Below are positions 8,952 to 18,056 of a stretch of DNA of 64,000 nt, one piece after another (the first letter of the stretch is position 1; every line of letters starts with the position of its first letter). The notes beneath the pieces are model-generated. The model made no database searches. It saw only the letters and a list, made by a program, of their open reading frames with translations, and had not been told where the DNA came from. The DNA lies in contig OZ220684.1 in the NCBI GenBank assembly GCA_965116395.1, forward strand, positions 4,030,001 to 4,094,000, given 5' to 3'. Source of the stretch: Bin5 sp965116395. GTDB lineage: Bacteria > Chloroflexota > Anaerolineae > Caldilineales > Caldilineaceae. The position numbers and the translations under genes are program-made.

Positions 8952-9263
8952 ATGGAAAAACAAATAACCGGCGCCGACGATCCCTTTCAAATAGAACTGA
9001 ATTCCTTTTCTCAGGCGCAGAGCGCGGCCGCTCATGCTGTTCGCTACGTGGCTAATTCTGAGTTCAACCAAGCCGTGCTTTTCTTTGAAGATGGGAGCTA
9101 CTTGCAGTTTGAACACAGGGGCCGAGATAGCCGCTGGGCGCAGGCTTCTGCGGAAAGGACACAGGCGGATCGCGCCTGTGTCGCAATGAGCCACTTCCGA
9201 CTAAACGCCCTCCATCTGCAGCTCTATTTTGAAGATGGCAGCGATGTCGCATTCACGATCTGA
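8952..9263 (+). CDS. Small unknown protein with repeated FEDGS motif
   Basis: 103 residues, no recognised family. Two similar beta-like segments, LFFEDGSYLQFEH (about residues 43-55) and LYFEDGSDVAFTI at the C-terminus, suggest an internal repeat or a small beta-sandwich. GAGG lies about 7 bases before the ATG. A second small gene follows 36 bases downstream on the same strand, so the two are probably co-transcribed. No membrane segment. It might be a small adaptor, but nothing in the sequence shows a function. Confidence 0.6.
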   Translation: MEKQITGADDPFQIELNSFSQAQSAAAHAVRYVANSEFNQAVLFFEDGSYLQFEHRGRDSRWAQASAERTQADRACVAMSHFRLNALHLQLYFEDGSDVAFTI

Positions 9264-9299
9264 CTTTGCGCAGACGCTGATTGGCGAGGAGATAGATTG

Positions 9300-9497
9300 A
9301 TGGCGAGAATTGATGAAAAAGAAGAGTTTAGCAGCTGGCTGTTAGCATTGCAGGCCGGGGCGCTGACTGAAATGCAGATCGGCACGCTACAGCAACTGGT
9401 CGATGACGGCAAGGCAGATTCTTTGGAGGAGGCGGCCCGTTTTCTCGACTGGCAGGACTCGGTTATCGATCCGACCGAGCATTTCTACGGGCATTGA
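9300..9497 (+). CDS. Small unknown acidic helical protein
   Basis: 65 residues from ATG 9300 (AGGAG 8 bases upstream; the in-frame TTG just before is less likely). Predicted mostly helical, acidic, with SWLLALQAGALTEMQIGTLQQLVDDG and a C-terminal DWQDSVIDP. No recognised domain. Directly follows the FEDGS-motif gene, probably in one transcript that ends at the strong hairpin at 9529-9563. Confidence 0.6.
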   Translation: MARIDEKEEFSSWLLALQAGALTEMQIGTLQQLVDDGKADSLEEAARFLDWQDSVIDPTEHFYGH

Positions 9498-9528
9498 AGC
9501 GCGAATCTGCTTTGACTCGCGTGGAATA

Positions 9529-9563
9529 GGCAGCGAGCAGTGGATAGTTTCCTGCTCGCTGCC
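9529..9563. terminator. Strong hairpin between convergent genes
   Basis: Perfect 12-bp stem GGCAGCGAGCAG / CTGCTCGCTGCC with an 11-base loop, sitting between the ends of a rightward and a leftward gene. No good T-tract on either side, so termination may be weak or Rho-assisted. Confidence 0.7.
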
Positions 9564-9583
9564 TTCTGAGCTACCGCGTAATT

Positions 9584-12500
9584 CTACTGTTCGAAATCCT
9601 CGGGATACAGCGAAGCCAAAATGTAACTGTCCAGCGGCAGGAAAGCTACCGCTAACTCCTGAACCTCTGCTGCTGTAACCGCCTCGACACGGCTTTGCAC
9701 AGTTTCCAGGTCAAGGAAGTTCTCCAAATTTACATTCTCCTCCGCGGCGAAGTACTCCAGAACGCTCAGCCAGTAATTGTTCTGTTCCAACTGTTCTTCG
9801 CGCTGGCGCACGATTTGCGCTCTAGCCTTCTCCAGCAGATCGTCTCGGGGTCCCTCCACCTGCACTTCGGCAATCAGCGCAAATAGCGCATCCACCAATT
9901 CCTGGACTCTGCCAGGATCGCTGCCAAAGTAGAGGGAGACTTCGTAGAGGCTGTCCGGGTCGGGTTCCATCGAGGCGGAAGCACCATAGGCATAGACTCC
10001 GCCAAGAGCCTCTCGCAACTCTTCCCGCATCAGGATATCAAGGATTGTTTCCAACATTTGCAGATGCAACCGATTATCCAAAGTGTCTTCGCCGTGTCCA
10101 GTGAAAAGGATAGTCGTCAAGCTCTGCTCATCCTGTCCGCGATAAACCGGAACCTCCACCACACCAACCGGCGGGTCCGGTGCCACGTCGCGCCAAGTCT
10201 CAGTCCGGTCGAGCGACGGCAGATTGCCAATGTATCGCTGCGACCAATCGACCATCTGCTCGACGTCGAAATTTCCGACGAAGATAAAGGTGAAGTCGCT
10301 GAAATCGGCGAATCGTTCCTGATAGATGGCGAATGCACGCTCAAGATCGAGCGAATCGATTATGTCCAGTGTAGGAACATTGCGTCGTACGGAATCGCCG
10401 TAGCGGGCTTCGATGAAGGCATCAGTTAAGGCGCTGCGTGGGTCGAGTTCGCGATTCCGCAACGACTCTGTGTACTGGTCCTTCAGCGTGGCGAAGGCGT
10501 CGTCATCAGCGTTGGCCGCAACGCCGTACAGGTAGATAAGCTGGAACAGCGTCTCGATATATTCCTTACCGGAATAGCCGTGGAATCCTTCTTCAAGTTC
10601 GCTGATGTAAGGGGCGACTGAAACCGATTTGTCAGCCAATAGCCGCTGCAACGATGCATAACTCACGTCGCCTACGGCGCTCTGGCTGACTATGCTGTCA
10701 ATGAAATCCGCCTCAGGATAGTCTTCATCGGTGACCAGTGAGGATCCGCCGGGACTGAAGGCGCTGAACAGGATTTCTTCCTCCTTGAAGGAGGTCGGTC
10801 TGAGCAGTACTTTGGCACCGTTTGCGAGTGTGAGCTCGGTGACGTTGTAGGTCTCATCCGTCTGCCGTGAAAGAACCTCAACCGGCTCCGGTATCACGGT
10901 CAACAAGGCTGAGACGGCCTCAATGTCCTGGTAGGCGTCAACCTGCTTGATTCGAACTTCTTCGAAAACAGCTGCAAGTTCTTCCTGGGAAGGCAGGCTT
11001 TCGGCATCCCGCTCCGGGCCGACTACGAATACAGAGCGGTTGCTGCCACCAACATACTGTTCCGCCCTTTGGTTCACATCGTCGCGGCTGATACCCTCAA
11101 GCAATCGTTCAACCAAAGCAAATTCCACGGCAATGCCTGGCACGGTTTCGTTCTCAAGGAAGTTGCGGCTATATTCGCTGGCCAGTGAATGATTGCGCAG
11201 GTTTTCACGGTCATTGAAAAGCCGTTCATAAGTGTTGTATATGTCCGACTTGGCCCGTTCAACTTCAGCGGCTGTAAATCCGTGACGGCGCACCCTTTCC
11301 ACTTCGGTCAGGGCAGCATCCAGGCTCGAAAGGACTTCGCCTTGGCGCACCTGCACGCCAACTACCTGATAGTTGACACCCCGTATCAACTGCCCCTCAT
11401 TGACAAAGGCCCCCAGGAACGGCGAATCAGCCTCTCTGGTGATATCGTCGAGCCGGAAATTGAGCATGGTATAGAACAGATTGCCGATCAGTCTATCGCG
11501 AAAAACTCCGGCATTGTTCAGGTCAGCGGCGGCCTGTCTGTAGATGATCTGGGCAAGTGTAACTGGGAATTCCGGATCAGTGAGGATCAGATAACCGGTG
11601 TCTTCGTAGTCGGGCAGAGAATAGGAAACCCTGGGCCGGACCGTTTCCGGAGCGGTCAACCCGCCGAAGTGCTCAGTAATCTTGGATTCAATGGCGTCAA
11701 CGTCGATATCGCCCACTACGATCACAGCCATAAGATCAGGCCGGTACCAGTCCTGGTAAAATCTGCGCAAAGTATCTGCCGGCGTGTTTTGGACAATTTC
11801 CATGTCACCAATCGGCATCCGGTCGGTGTAGCGGGATTCGCCCAGCAGAAGCGGGAACAGTTGTTTGTTCAACCTGCCGCTGGCATTTTGGTCTCTTAAG
11901 CGTTCCTCTTCCAGGATGACACCGCGTTCACTTTCCACTTCTTCATCCGAAATCGTTGCTCGGCTAGCCCAATCCTCTGCGACCTGGAACGTCGTCCCAA
12001 TTATGTCTTCGTCGTCCGTGGGGAATTCCAGAAAATAGACTGTTTCGTCAAAAGAGGTGTAGGCGTTTACGTCCGGCCCAAAGGACATGCCGACGCTTTC
12101 GAAGTAATCTATGAGCGCCTGTTTAGGGAAGCGTTCGGTTCCGTTGAACATCATGTGTTCAAGAAAGTGTGCTAGACCCAACTGGTCGTCATCTTCCTGC
12201 ACTGAGCCTGCATTTACCACCAGCATCAGTGTGGCGCGATTGGCAGGCTCTGTATTATGGCGGATGTAATAGGTCAGGCCGTTGTCCAGTTTCGCTTTGC
12301 GAATAGCAGGATCCATGGCAATGGGCGCATTCATGTCAAGCGTTTCGCTGTCGAGATCCAGAAATGCTTGCGCCTGTTCCTGTTCTACTGCCGCCGGTGT
12401 CGGCGACTCCGCCTGTTCCGCGCTGGACTCTGTCGCTGCCGACGAACTCGGGGTGGAAGAATCGATCCCTTCGCAACCGCCTGCCAGCAATGCTAAAAGG

Positions 12501-12610
12501 ACAAGAAGGCCAGCAAGAAGCTTAACGTTCTTCAACTTGCGTGTGGTTGTCTTCCCGCCCGTCCGCCCTGAGGTGGACTCAACCGGCGATATTGTCGATG
12601 CTTTCTTCAT
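9584..12610 (-). CDS. M16 family zinc metallopeptidase, lipoprotein
   Basis: Large pitrilysin-type peptidase of 1008 residues with two M16 halves. The start at 12610 has AAGGAG seven bases upstream; an upstream ATG at 12634 lacks this. The N-terminus has a lipoprotein signal (LLAGLLVLLALLAGGC), so the mature enzyme is probably attached to the outer face of the membrane. The inverted zinc motif HxxEH occurs as AHFLEHMMFNGT (about residue 147), and the third ligand is in ESERGVILEE. The second half (from about residue 560) repeats the fold without the zinc motif, as usual for the family. It likely degrades peptides or processes exported proteins. Confidence 0.95.
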   Translation of the reverse strand: MKKASTISPVESTSGRTGGKTTTRKLKNVKLLAGLLVLLALLAGGCEGIDSSTPSSSAATESSAEQAESPTPAAVEQEQAQAFLDLDSETLDMNAPIAMDPAIRKAKLDNGLTYYIRHNTEPANRATLMLVVNAGSVQEDDDQLGLAHFLEHMMFNGTERFPKQALIDYFESVGMSFGPDVNAYTSFDETVYFLEFPTDDEDIIGTTFQVAEDWASRATISDEEVESERGVILEEERLRDQNASGRLNKQLFPLLLGESRYTDRMPIGDMEIVQNTPADTLRRFYQDWYRPDLMAVIVVGDIDVDAIESKITEHFGGLTAPETVRPRVSYSLPDYEDTGYLILTDPEFPVTLAQIIYRQAAADLNNAGVFRDRLIGNLFYTMLNFRLDDITREADSPFLGAFVNEGQLIRGVNYQVVGVQVRQGEVLSSLDAALTEVERVRRHGFTAAEVERAKSDIYNTYERLFNDRENLRNHSLASEYSRNFLENETVPGIAVEFALVERLLEGISRDDVNQRAEQYVGGSNRSVFVVGPERDAESLPSQEELAAVFEEVRIKQVDAYQDIEAVSALLTVIPEPVEVLSRQTDETYNVTELTLANGAKVLLRPTSFKEEEILFSAFSPGGSSLVTDEDYPEADFIDSIVSQSAVGDVSYASLQRLLADKSVSVAPYISELEEGFHGYSGKEYIETLFQLIYLYGVAANADDDAFATLKDQYTESLRNRELDPRSALTDAFIEARYGDSVRRNVPTLDIIDSLDLERAFAIYQERFADFSDFTFIFVGNFDVEQMVDWSQRYIGNLPSLDRTETWRDVAPDPPVGVVEVPVYRGQDEQSLTTILFTGHGEDTLDNRLHLQMLETILDILMREELREALGGVYAYGASASMEPDPDSLYEVSLYFGSDPGRVQELVDALFALIAEVQVEGPRDDLLEKARAQIVRQREEQLEQNNYWLSVLEYFAAEENVNLENFLDLETVQSRVEAVTAAEVQELAVAFLPLDSYILASLYPEDFEQ

Positions 12611-13397
12611 TATTGACTCCTTGGGTTCTCTCACGTTGAAATTGAACCTGCCGCCGCTTACCAGTGTAACACTTGAATGTGAAGATCCTGTTGCCTTATG
12701 CCTTAAGTATCTTAATCAAGGGGAGTAACACCAGCCATCTCTTTGCGCTTCTAACGGCCGCAGCCACCGACTGGCCGTTGCCCTGCGAGTGCTGTAAGTC
12801 ATTTATCTGGACTTGGCAGGTTGTCTGCTGGATTGCATTTGCGTGTAGATTGCTCCTCAATGACATCTGAACGGCCCGAGAGACAGCAGGGAAACCTTCA
12901 ATCTGATTCTAATGATTCGCCAGCGAACTTTGGCACCGGATTAATAGTGGCGTCGGCAAGGTTACACGGGGCAAGGCGACGCAAAATGAAAGTTTGACCC
13001 AAAAAAGTATACGTGATCTGAAGACCAATCCCAAAAAATTAGGGGAAAAAAGGAGGTCTTTACCCTCTTCGTTTCAGGCGACACAACCAAAAGGGTCGGG
13101 CCGCTGGGGAGCGGCGGTAGGCAAAATGGAGGGACCTTCACGGTGGTGAATAGGAACGAGCCTGAGTAAGTAGTCTAATGCGGGACTTCGAATCACTATT
13201 GCCCTGTAAGATCAAGTTTCACGAACGGAATCTGTAAACTATGTGTCTATCGAACCCAATGCTGAACTTCGAAGGGTGCGAAGTAATTGCAGACCGGCTC
13301 CGTATGTAATGATGCTCGCGGGACGCGGTCTCAGAATATGGGAGCCTAAGGATACCTCAAAAGCACTTCCTTCTCAGGACAACCAGACAGAAGCAGC
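12611..13397. other. Long noncoding gap upstream of the reductase operon
   Basis: About 790 bases without a credible gene. It contains a GC-rich hairpin GCCGCT-GGGG-AGCGGC near 13101-13116, bounded by AAAAGGG and GGCAAAA, which may be a half-copy of the dispersed repeat. A-rich patches occur at 13010-13050. I could not match the region to tmRNA, RNase P RNA or a known riboswitch by eye. Confidence 0.5.
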
Positions 13398-13427
13398 TTG
13401 ACAATTCAAGCTCGTCTGCCATACAAT
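13398..13427 (+). promoter_or_regulatory. Sigma-70 type promoter for the nitrite/sulfite reductase operon
   Basis: TTGACA at 13398-13403 and TACAAT at 13422-13427 with an 18-base spacer, the best consensus promoter in the window. It leaves a leader of roughly 185 bases before the GTG at 13620; within it, complementary arms AGCAGCG and CGCTGCT (near 13511-13555) could form a hairpin. Confidence 0.7.
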
Positions 13428-13619
13428 GACGAGCAACTAGAAACCAGTTGGAAGTCAAAAGGGCAGGACTGGAGTGTTCCTTCGTTTCCTCTCCTGGCCG
13501 CCCCCTTGTAGCAGCGGATAGATTGGTCATTGATTGGGCTCAGATCGCTGCTTTGGATTACCGGCTTCAGCCAAGCCGTCACACCGGCGGCGAACCCGCA
13601 AATAGGCAAGGAGACGACT

Positions 13620-15878
13620 GTGTCGAACATCGGATGGAAAGACGTTCTTTCGGATGATATGCCCGTTGAACTGGCCCATGAGATCGATATTTTTGAGGGC
13701 CAGATGGAGCTGATGGGCCAGGGGAAACTGGACGAAAAGGTTTTTGCCGAAACACGTCTGCGGCGCGGCGTGTACGGCCAACGATACGACAATGGCCAGC
13801 GGCACGACGGTTTCGAAAGCCGGGAGCTTGCATTTGAGGAATTGGAGCGCATCAAGGGGCCCGATACGCTTTGGCATGCACCTGGGATGCAGCGCATCAA
13901 AGTGCCTAGCGGCGGACTGACACCGAAACAGCTTGATGTGCTGGCCCAAGTCGCCGACGAATATTCCGACGGCATTTTGCACATCACCACCCGCCAGGAT
14001 ATTCAGCTGCATTTCGTGCATATCGAGGATACGCCGGACATGATGCGCCGATTGGCCTCGGTTGGCATTACCACTCGAGAAGCCTGCGGCAATTCCGTCC
14101 GCAACGTGACCTGCTGTCATCTTGCCGGCGTTTGCCGTACAGAGGTCTTTGACGCCACACCCTATTCCAACGCCTTTGCCGATTTCCTGCTCGGCCACGA
14201 CGATGTGCAGGACTTCGGGCGCAAGTTTAAACCGGCCTTTTCGGGCTGCGAAAGCGAGGCTTGCGGCCTGGTGATGATGCACGACCTTGGCTACCTCGCC
14301 CAGATCCAAGAGGTGGACGGCAAGCCGAGACGCGGCTTCAAGGTCTTTGTGGGTGGCGGCTTGGGGACGGTACCCCACCAGGCCAAAGTGTTGAGCGAAT
14401 TCACGACGGAAGAGGAGATTCTGCCGCAGGCACAGGCAGTGTCGCGCGTTTTTGCTCGGCTGGGCGAAAAGCGGAACCGAAACCGCGCCCGCATCAAGTT
14501 CCTCGTGGCTAAGGTTGGCATCGAAGAGTTCCGCCGCCTTGTTGAAGAGGAGCGTAAGACGCTGCCTCACGATGACCGCTGGACAGCCTATCTCGATACG
14601 CTTCCCCAATATGAAGAGAAGCCGTCGAGGCCGCCGACTTTCCTGAACGGCCAGGTGGGCTCTTCCGAGTTCAACCAGTGGTTTGCGACTAATGTCTATA
14701 GCCAGCGCCAGGACGGGTATAGCGTTGTGACCGTAAACCTGCCCTTGGGTGATCTGACTTCCAAGCAGACGTGGGAACTGGCTGACGTCGCCCGCAAATA
14801 CGTTGGCGACAATGTCAGATCTACTGTGGAGCAAAACATCGTCCTGCGCTGGGTCTCCGACTCTGACCTGCCCAACCTGTACGAAGAATTGAAAGCAATC
14901 GGACTGGGCGACTCCGGCGCCGGCACTATTGTCGACATTACGGCCTGCCCCGGTACCGATACCTGCAAGTTGGGCATCGCCTCTTCACGGGGGCTTGCCG
15001 GTGAACTCCGCACACGACTAACCGTAAAGAGCGCCTCTTTGCCTGACGCAATCAAGGACCTGAAGATCAAGATCAGCGGCTGCTTTAACTCCTGCGGCCA
15101 GCATCACGTGTCAGACATAGGGTTCTTTGGCAACAGTCGCCGCTCCGGCAATTTCAAGATGCCTCACTTCCAGGTAGTCCTGGGAGGCATGTGGCGTGAG
15201 AATGCCGGCAGTTACGGTCTGGCTGTAGGCGCGGTCCCCTCCAAGACTGTTCCCGAAGTCGTCGATGTTATTACAAACCGTTATGTAGAGGAAAGGTCCA
15301 AAGGGGAAACTTTCCAGGAGTGGATCGGCCGCATTGGCAAGAAGGAAGCTCGCAGTATGATTCAGCCCTTCATGAAACTGCCTGACTTTGAGCAGCAGCC
15401 GGAATTCTTCTCGGATTGGGGCGATCCCCGCGTATTCAGCCTCGGCGATATAGGCATCGGCGAATGCGCCGGCGAGGTTGTCTCACTGTTTTCAATGGAG
15501 ATCTCGCCGGCGGAATCGGAAGCCTTCGAGGCACAGGTCGCGCTGGATGAGAACGACCCGGCGCGGGCGGACGCGATGGCCTATTCGTCGATGGTCAAGG
15601 CAGCCAGAGCGTTGGTGCGGACCCAGTTCCTTGACGTGGGCGACAGTCCTGATCGCATTGTAGAGGAGTTCAAGAGCCGCTTTTTCGATACCGAACTCTT
15701 CTTCGATCAGTATGCGAAGGGAAAATTCGGCCAGTACCTGTTGGACAGGCACAATGACCCCAATCCGAACCCCGACAACGATTCCGCCCACAGGCTGATC
15801 GAGGAGGCTCTGCTGTTCATCGAGGCTACTCATGTCTGCGAATCCAAAGTCGGCGGCAATGTCCTGATTGAGATTTAA
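13620..15878 (+). CDS. Siroheme [4Fe-4S] nitrite/sulfite reductase with helical C-terminal extension
   Basis: Assimilatory-type reductase, six-electron reduction of nitrite to ammonia or sulfite to sulfide. Start is GTG 13620 (AAGGAG about 6 bases upstream, product VSNIGWKDVL); ATG 13530 lacks a site. Siroheme-binding region REACGNSVRNVTCC and the cluster ligands CPGTDTC (Cx5C) and CFNSC (Cx3C) are all present. The usual core ends near residue 600; about 140 further residues form a helical, HEPN-like extension (SSMVKAARALV, then HRLIEEALLFIEATHVCES). Substrate choice between nitrite and sulfite cannot be settled here. Two more genes follow in the same direction. Confidence 0.92.
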   Translation: MSNIGWKDVLSDDMPVELAHEIDIFEGQMELMGQGKLDEKVFAETRLRRGVYGQRYDNGQRHDGFESRELAFEELERIKGPDTLWHAPGMQRIKVPSGGLTPKQLDVLAQVADEYSDGILHITTRQDIQLHFVHIEDTPDMMRRLASVGITTREACGNSVRNVTCCHLAGVCRTEVFDATPYSNAFADFLLGHDDVQDFGRKFKPAFSGCESEACGLVMMHDLGYLAQIQEVDGKPRRGFKVFVGGGLGTVPHQAKVLSEFTTEEEILPQAQAVSRVFARLGEKRNRNRARIKFLVAKVGIEEFRRLVEEERKTLPHDDRWTAYLDTLPQYEEKPSRPPTFLNGQVGSSEFNQWFATNVYSQRQDGYSVVTVNLPLGDLTSKQTWELADVARKYVGDNVRSTVEQNIVLRWVSDSDLPNLYEELKAIGLGDSGAGTIVDITACPGTDTCKLGIASSRGLAGELRTRLTVKSASLPDAIKDLKIKISGCFNSCGQHHVSDIGFFGNSRRSGNFKMPHFQVVLGGMWRENAGSYGLAVGAVPSKTVPEVVDVITNRYVEERSKGETFQEWIGRIGKKEARSMIQPFMKLPDFEQQPEFFSDWGDPRVFSLGDIGIGECAGEVVSLFSMEISPAESEAFEAQVALDENDPARADAMAYSSMVKAARALVRTQFLDVGDSPDRIVEEFKSRFFDTELFFDQYAKGKFGQYLLDRHNDPNPNPDNDSAHRLIEEALLFIEATHVCESKVGGNVLIEI

Positions 15879-15952
15879 ACCAGGCCCGTGGACAGTTGCT
15901 GGCACAACAGCGACTGTCCACGAGCTACAATTCACTGCCGCTGGAGCCAAAG

Positions 15953-16561
15953 ATGATTGCACCCCAACGCCTGTGCGTGAAGTTTTATTTTGAGGAGCTT
16001 TCGGTCGACGTCGACACTTTCATTCCTGTCTTTCACCGCTGGATACGGGAAGATGTCGTGTCGAACGAGATGCTGCTCGACGTGGCCGACTACAAACATA
16101 TCCCGGACGGGCCGGCGATATTTCTCATCGGTCACGAGGCTGACTATGTTATTGACTTTACCGACGGCAGACCCGGCCTCCTGTATGTCCGCAAACGTGA
16201 CGCTGGTTCCAGCTTGTCAGATGCTCTGGGCACGACGCTGACTCAGGCCTTGAACGGGGTAAAACTGGCAGAAAACGATGTGGAACTGGCTGGCAAATTG
16301 AAGCTGCGAACCGACGGCGCCACCATTGTTCTCTTAGACAGACTGAGCTACCCCAACGCCTCCTCCAATGGCGACGGCGTCAGTTCCGCCGCCGATGCTG
16401 CCCAGGCCCAACTCGCAGAAAACCTGACCGTGCTATTTGGGAGTGATGCCACCGTCACTCGAGTGGCTAACGACGAACGCGAGCCTTTGACTTTCGAACT
16501 GAGCGCGCCATCCGCTCCAAACGTGGACACTCTTCTTAGCCAACTGGAAAGTGTGAACTGA
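15953..16561 (+). CDS. Unknown protein in the reductase operon
   Basis: 202 residues from ATG 15953 (TGGAG upstream). The family is not one I can name. N-terminal half looks like an alpha/beta domain (VKFYFEELSVDVDTFIPVFHRWIRE, DVADYKHIPDGPAIFLIGHEADY); the C-terminal part may be a second module with a gap of Ser/Asn residues. No membrane segment or signal. Its position 75 bases after the reductase and 50 before a TrpD2-like gene suggests a role tied to that operon. Confidence 0.75.
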   Translation: MIAPQRLCVKFYFEELSVDVDTFIPVFHRWIREDVVSNEMLLDVADYKHIPDGPAIFLIGHEADYVIDFTDGRPGLLYVRKRDAGSSLSDALGTTLTQALNGVKLAENDVELAGKLKLRTDGATIVLLDRLSYPNASSNGDGVSSAADAAQAQLAENLTVLFGSDATVTRVANDEREPLTFELSAPSAPNVDTLLSQLESVN

Positions 16562-16611
16562 GCAGCGTTCTCCTCTTCCCATCTCTCACAGGGCAGTAAG
16601 GACAAATCCGG

Positions 16612-17676
16612 ATGCTGGCCACAACTGCTGAATCCCGTTCCATCTATGAAACGGACCGGGATCCGGACGCCTTTATCCCTTTCATAAAGGCGGTCGGCCG
16701 CGGGGAGAAACTGAAGCGCGACCTCACCTATGAGGAGTCGGTAGAAGCTCTGCGCCAGATCGTCGAGCAGACCTGCTCTCCGGCACAAGCTGGCGCCTTT
16801 CTTATTACCCAGAGGGTAAAAGGTGAGGCCGTTGACGAGATCCGGGGATTTACCGAACTGCTGCGGACGGAAACGATCACGCAGATTGATCCGCACGTAC
16901 AAGGGCTGCTCGATCTGGCTGTCCCCTATGACGGCAAGGTCAATAGTGCACAACTGGCGCCGGCCATTGCCATCGTTCTTGCAGAGGCCGGGATGCCGGT
17001 AGTGCTGCATGGCGATGAAGAGGTACCCACCAAGGCTGGAATTGGCCCGGGCCCGGTTCTGCGTGCAATGGGTGTGGCCGACGACCTTGATCCGAAAGAT
17101 GTGCAGCGCATGATTGAATCGGTCGGGGTCGGCTACTTGGCGGCTGCCCGTTTTGCCCCTAAGTGGCACGCACTGCTACCTTTGAGACGTCAGTTTGGCC
17201 TTCGAACTGTTCTCAATAGTGTGGAAAAGTTGCTAAACCCCGCCAATGCTCCCTATCAGGTAAGCGGTTTCTTTCATGGGAACTACATCGAGCGCCTGCG
17301 GGACGTACAGACGGGAACTAAGCGCAGCTTTATTGTTCAGGGGGAGGAGGGATCGGTTGAAATGGCGGTCGGGCGCAAATCACATGTATTTGCCGAAAAC
17401 GCGGCCAACGATTTAATCCTGGATACTGTTTCCCTTGGCCACACAGAGCGCGTGCGCGTGCCCGCGCCAGCCGACGCCGCAGGCCATGCCGCGCTCAATG
17501 CGGCTGTTATCGCCTCGTCCCGTTGTGAGGCGACCGAGCAGGTTTGCCTGACGGTTGGAGTCATTCTTCATCTCTTCGATCTGGCCCAGAGTGTTGCCGA
17601 CGGCATTGACCGGGCCCGCAATATCCTTGTCACTGGCGCCGCGCAGGCCCGTTTGGATCGAGCGAAGGCGACGTGA
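16612..17676 (+). CDS. TrpD2/YbiB-like glycosyl transferase family 3 protein
   Basis: 354 residues, related to anthranilate phosphoribosyltransferase but closer to the YbiB/TrpD2 branch, whose members bind nucleic acid rather than make tryptophan. Helical N-terminal domain with LTYEESVEALRQIVE, then the Rossmann-like body with VVLHGDEEVPTKAGIGPG, where TrpD has its glycine-rich phosphoribosyl pyrophosphate loop (GTGGD), which is not preserved; this argues against true TrpD activity. No other trp gene is nearby. Same strand and short spacing with the reductase and the unknown gene, probably one operon. Confidence 0.8.
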   Translation: MLATTAESRSIYETDRDPDAFIPFIKAVGRGEKLKRDLTYEESVEALRQIVEQTCSPAQAGAFLITQRVKGEAVDEIRGFTELLRTETITQIDPHVQGLLDLAVPYDGKVNSAQLAPAIAIVLAEAGMPVVLHGDEEVPTKAGIGPGPVLRAMGVADDLDPKDVQRMIESVGVGYLAAARFAPKWHALLPLRRQFGLRTVLNSVEKLLNPANAPYQVSGFFHGNYIERLRDVQTGTKRSFIVQGEEGSVEMAVGRKSHVFAENAANDLILDTVSLGHTERVRVPAPADAAGHAALNAAVIASSRCEATEQVCLTVGVILHLFDLAQSVADGIDRARNILVTGAAQARLDRAKAT

Positions 17677-18056
17677 AGGGCCCAAGGATCCAAGTTTCCG
17701 AAGACGGTTGTTGAACGGCGCGAACCGCTACCTCACTTTCCTCTTCCCCATTTCTCCCTTCCTTTGCAACAGAAATGAGTCACATACTGTTTTGTCCTGA
17801 CTGTCCCTTTATTCTCGGCGCCATTCATCCGATCCGATTGGGTATTCGGTAAGGAGCCTCAACGTCTGTTGAGCAGCACTGTCGGGAAGAAGGCGTAACG
17901 TCGGTGAAGTATGCTTTTGGAGGGGGACTTTAAGGGAGGTGTCCCCCCCCACATGGGAGAGCCGCAGGCCCGACCGCCAAAATGCTATCGGAGAGCAGAG
18001 CAAATGAGGGTCAACACCTTTGCTGGCAACGTTCAGGAATGCGACTCGACCGCGGC
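17677..18056. other. Intergenic gap between convergent genes
   Basis: About 380 bases with no gene; the main content is the two-hairpin repeat at 17915-17983. Confidence 0.5.
17915..17983 (+). repeat. Two-hairpin dispersed repeat, diverged copy
   Basis: Begins TTTTGGAGGGGGAC and ends GCCCGACCGCCAAAAT, nearly the same end as the copy at 55108-55177. First hairpin GGGGGAC/GTCCCCC, second a short GCC-GCAG-GC type pairing. Same orientation as the 55.1 kb copy. Confidence 0.65.

Noticed and set aside
8342..8953. 203-codon minus-strand ORF
   Set aside because: No recognisable family, runs through a palindromic repeat and lacks a ribosome site.
12870..13400. Possible structured RNA such as RNase P RNA or tmRNA
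   Set aside because: Core conserved motifs of these RNAs were not found by eye.
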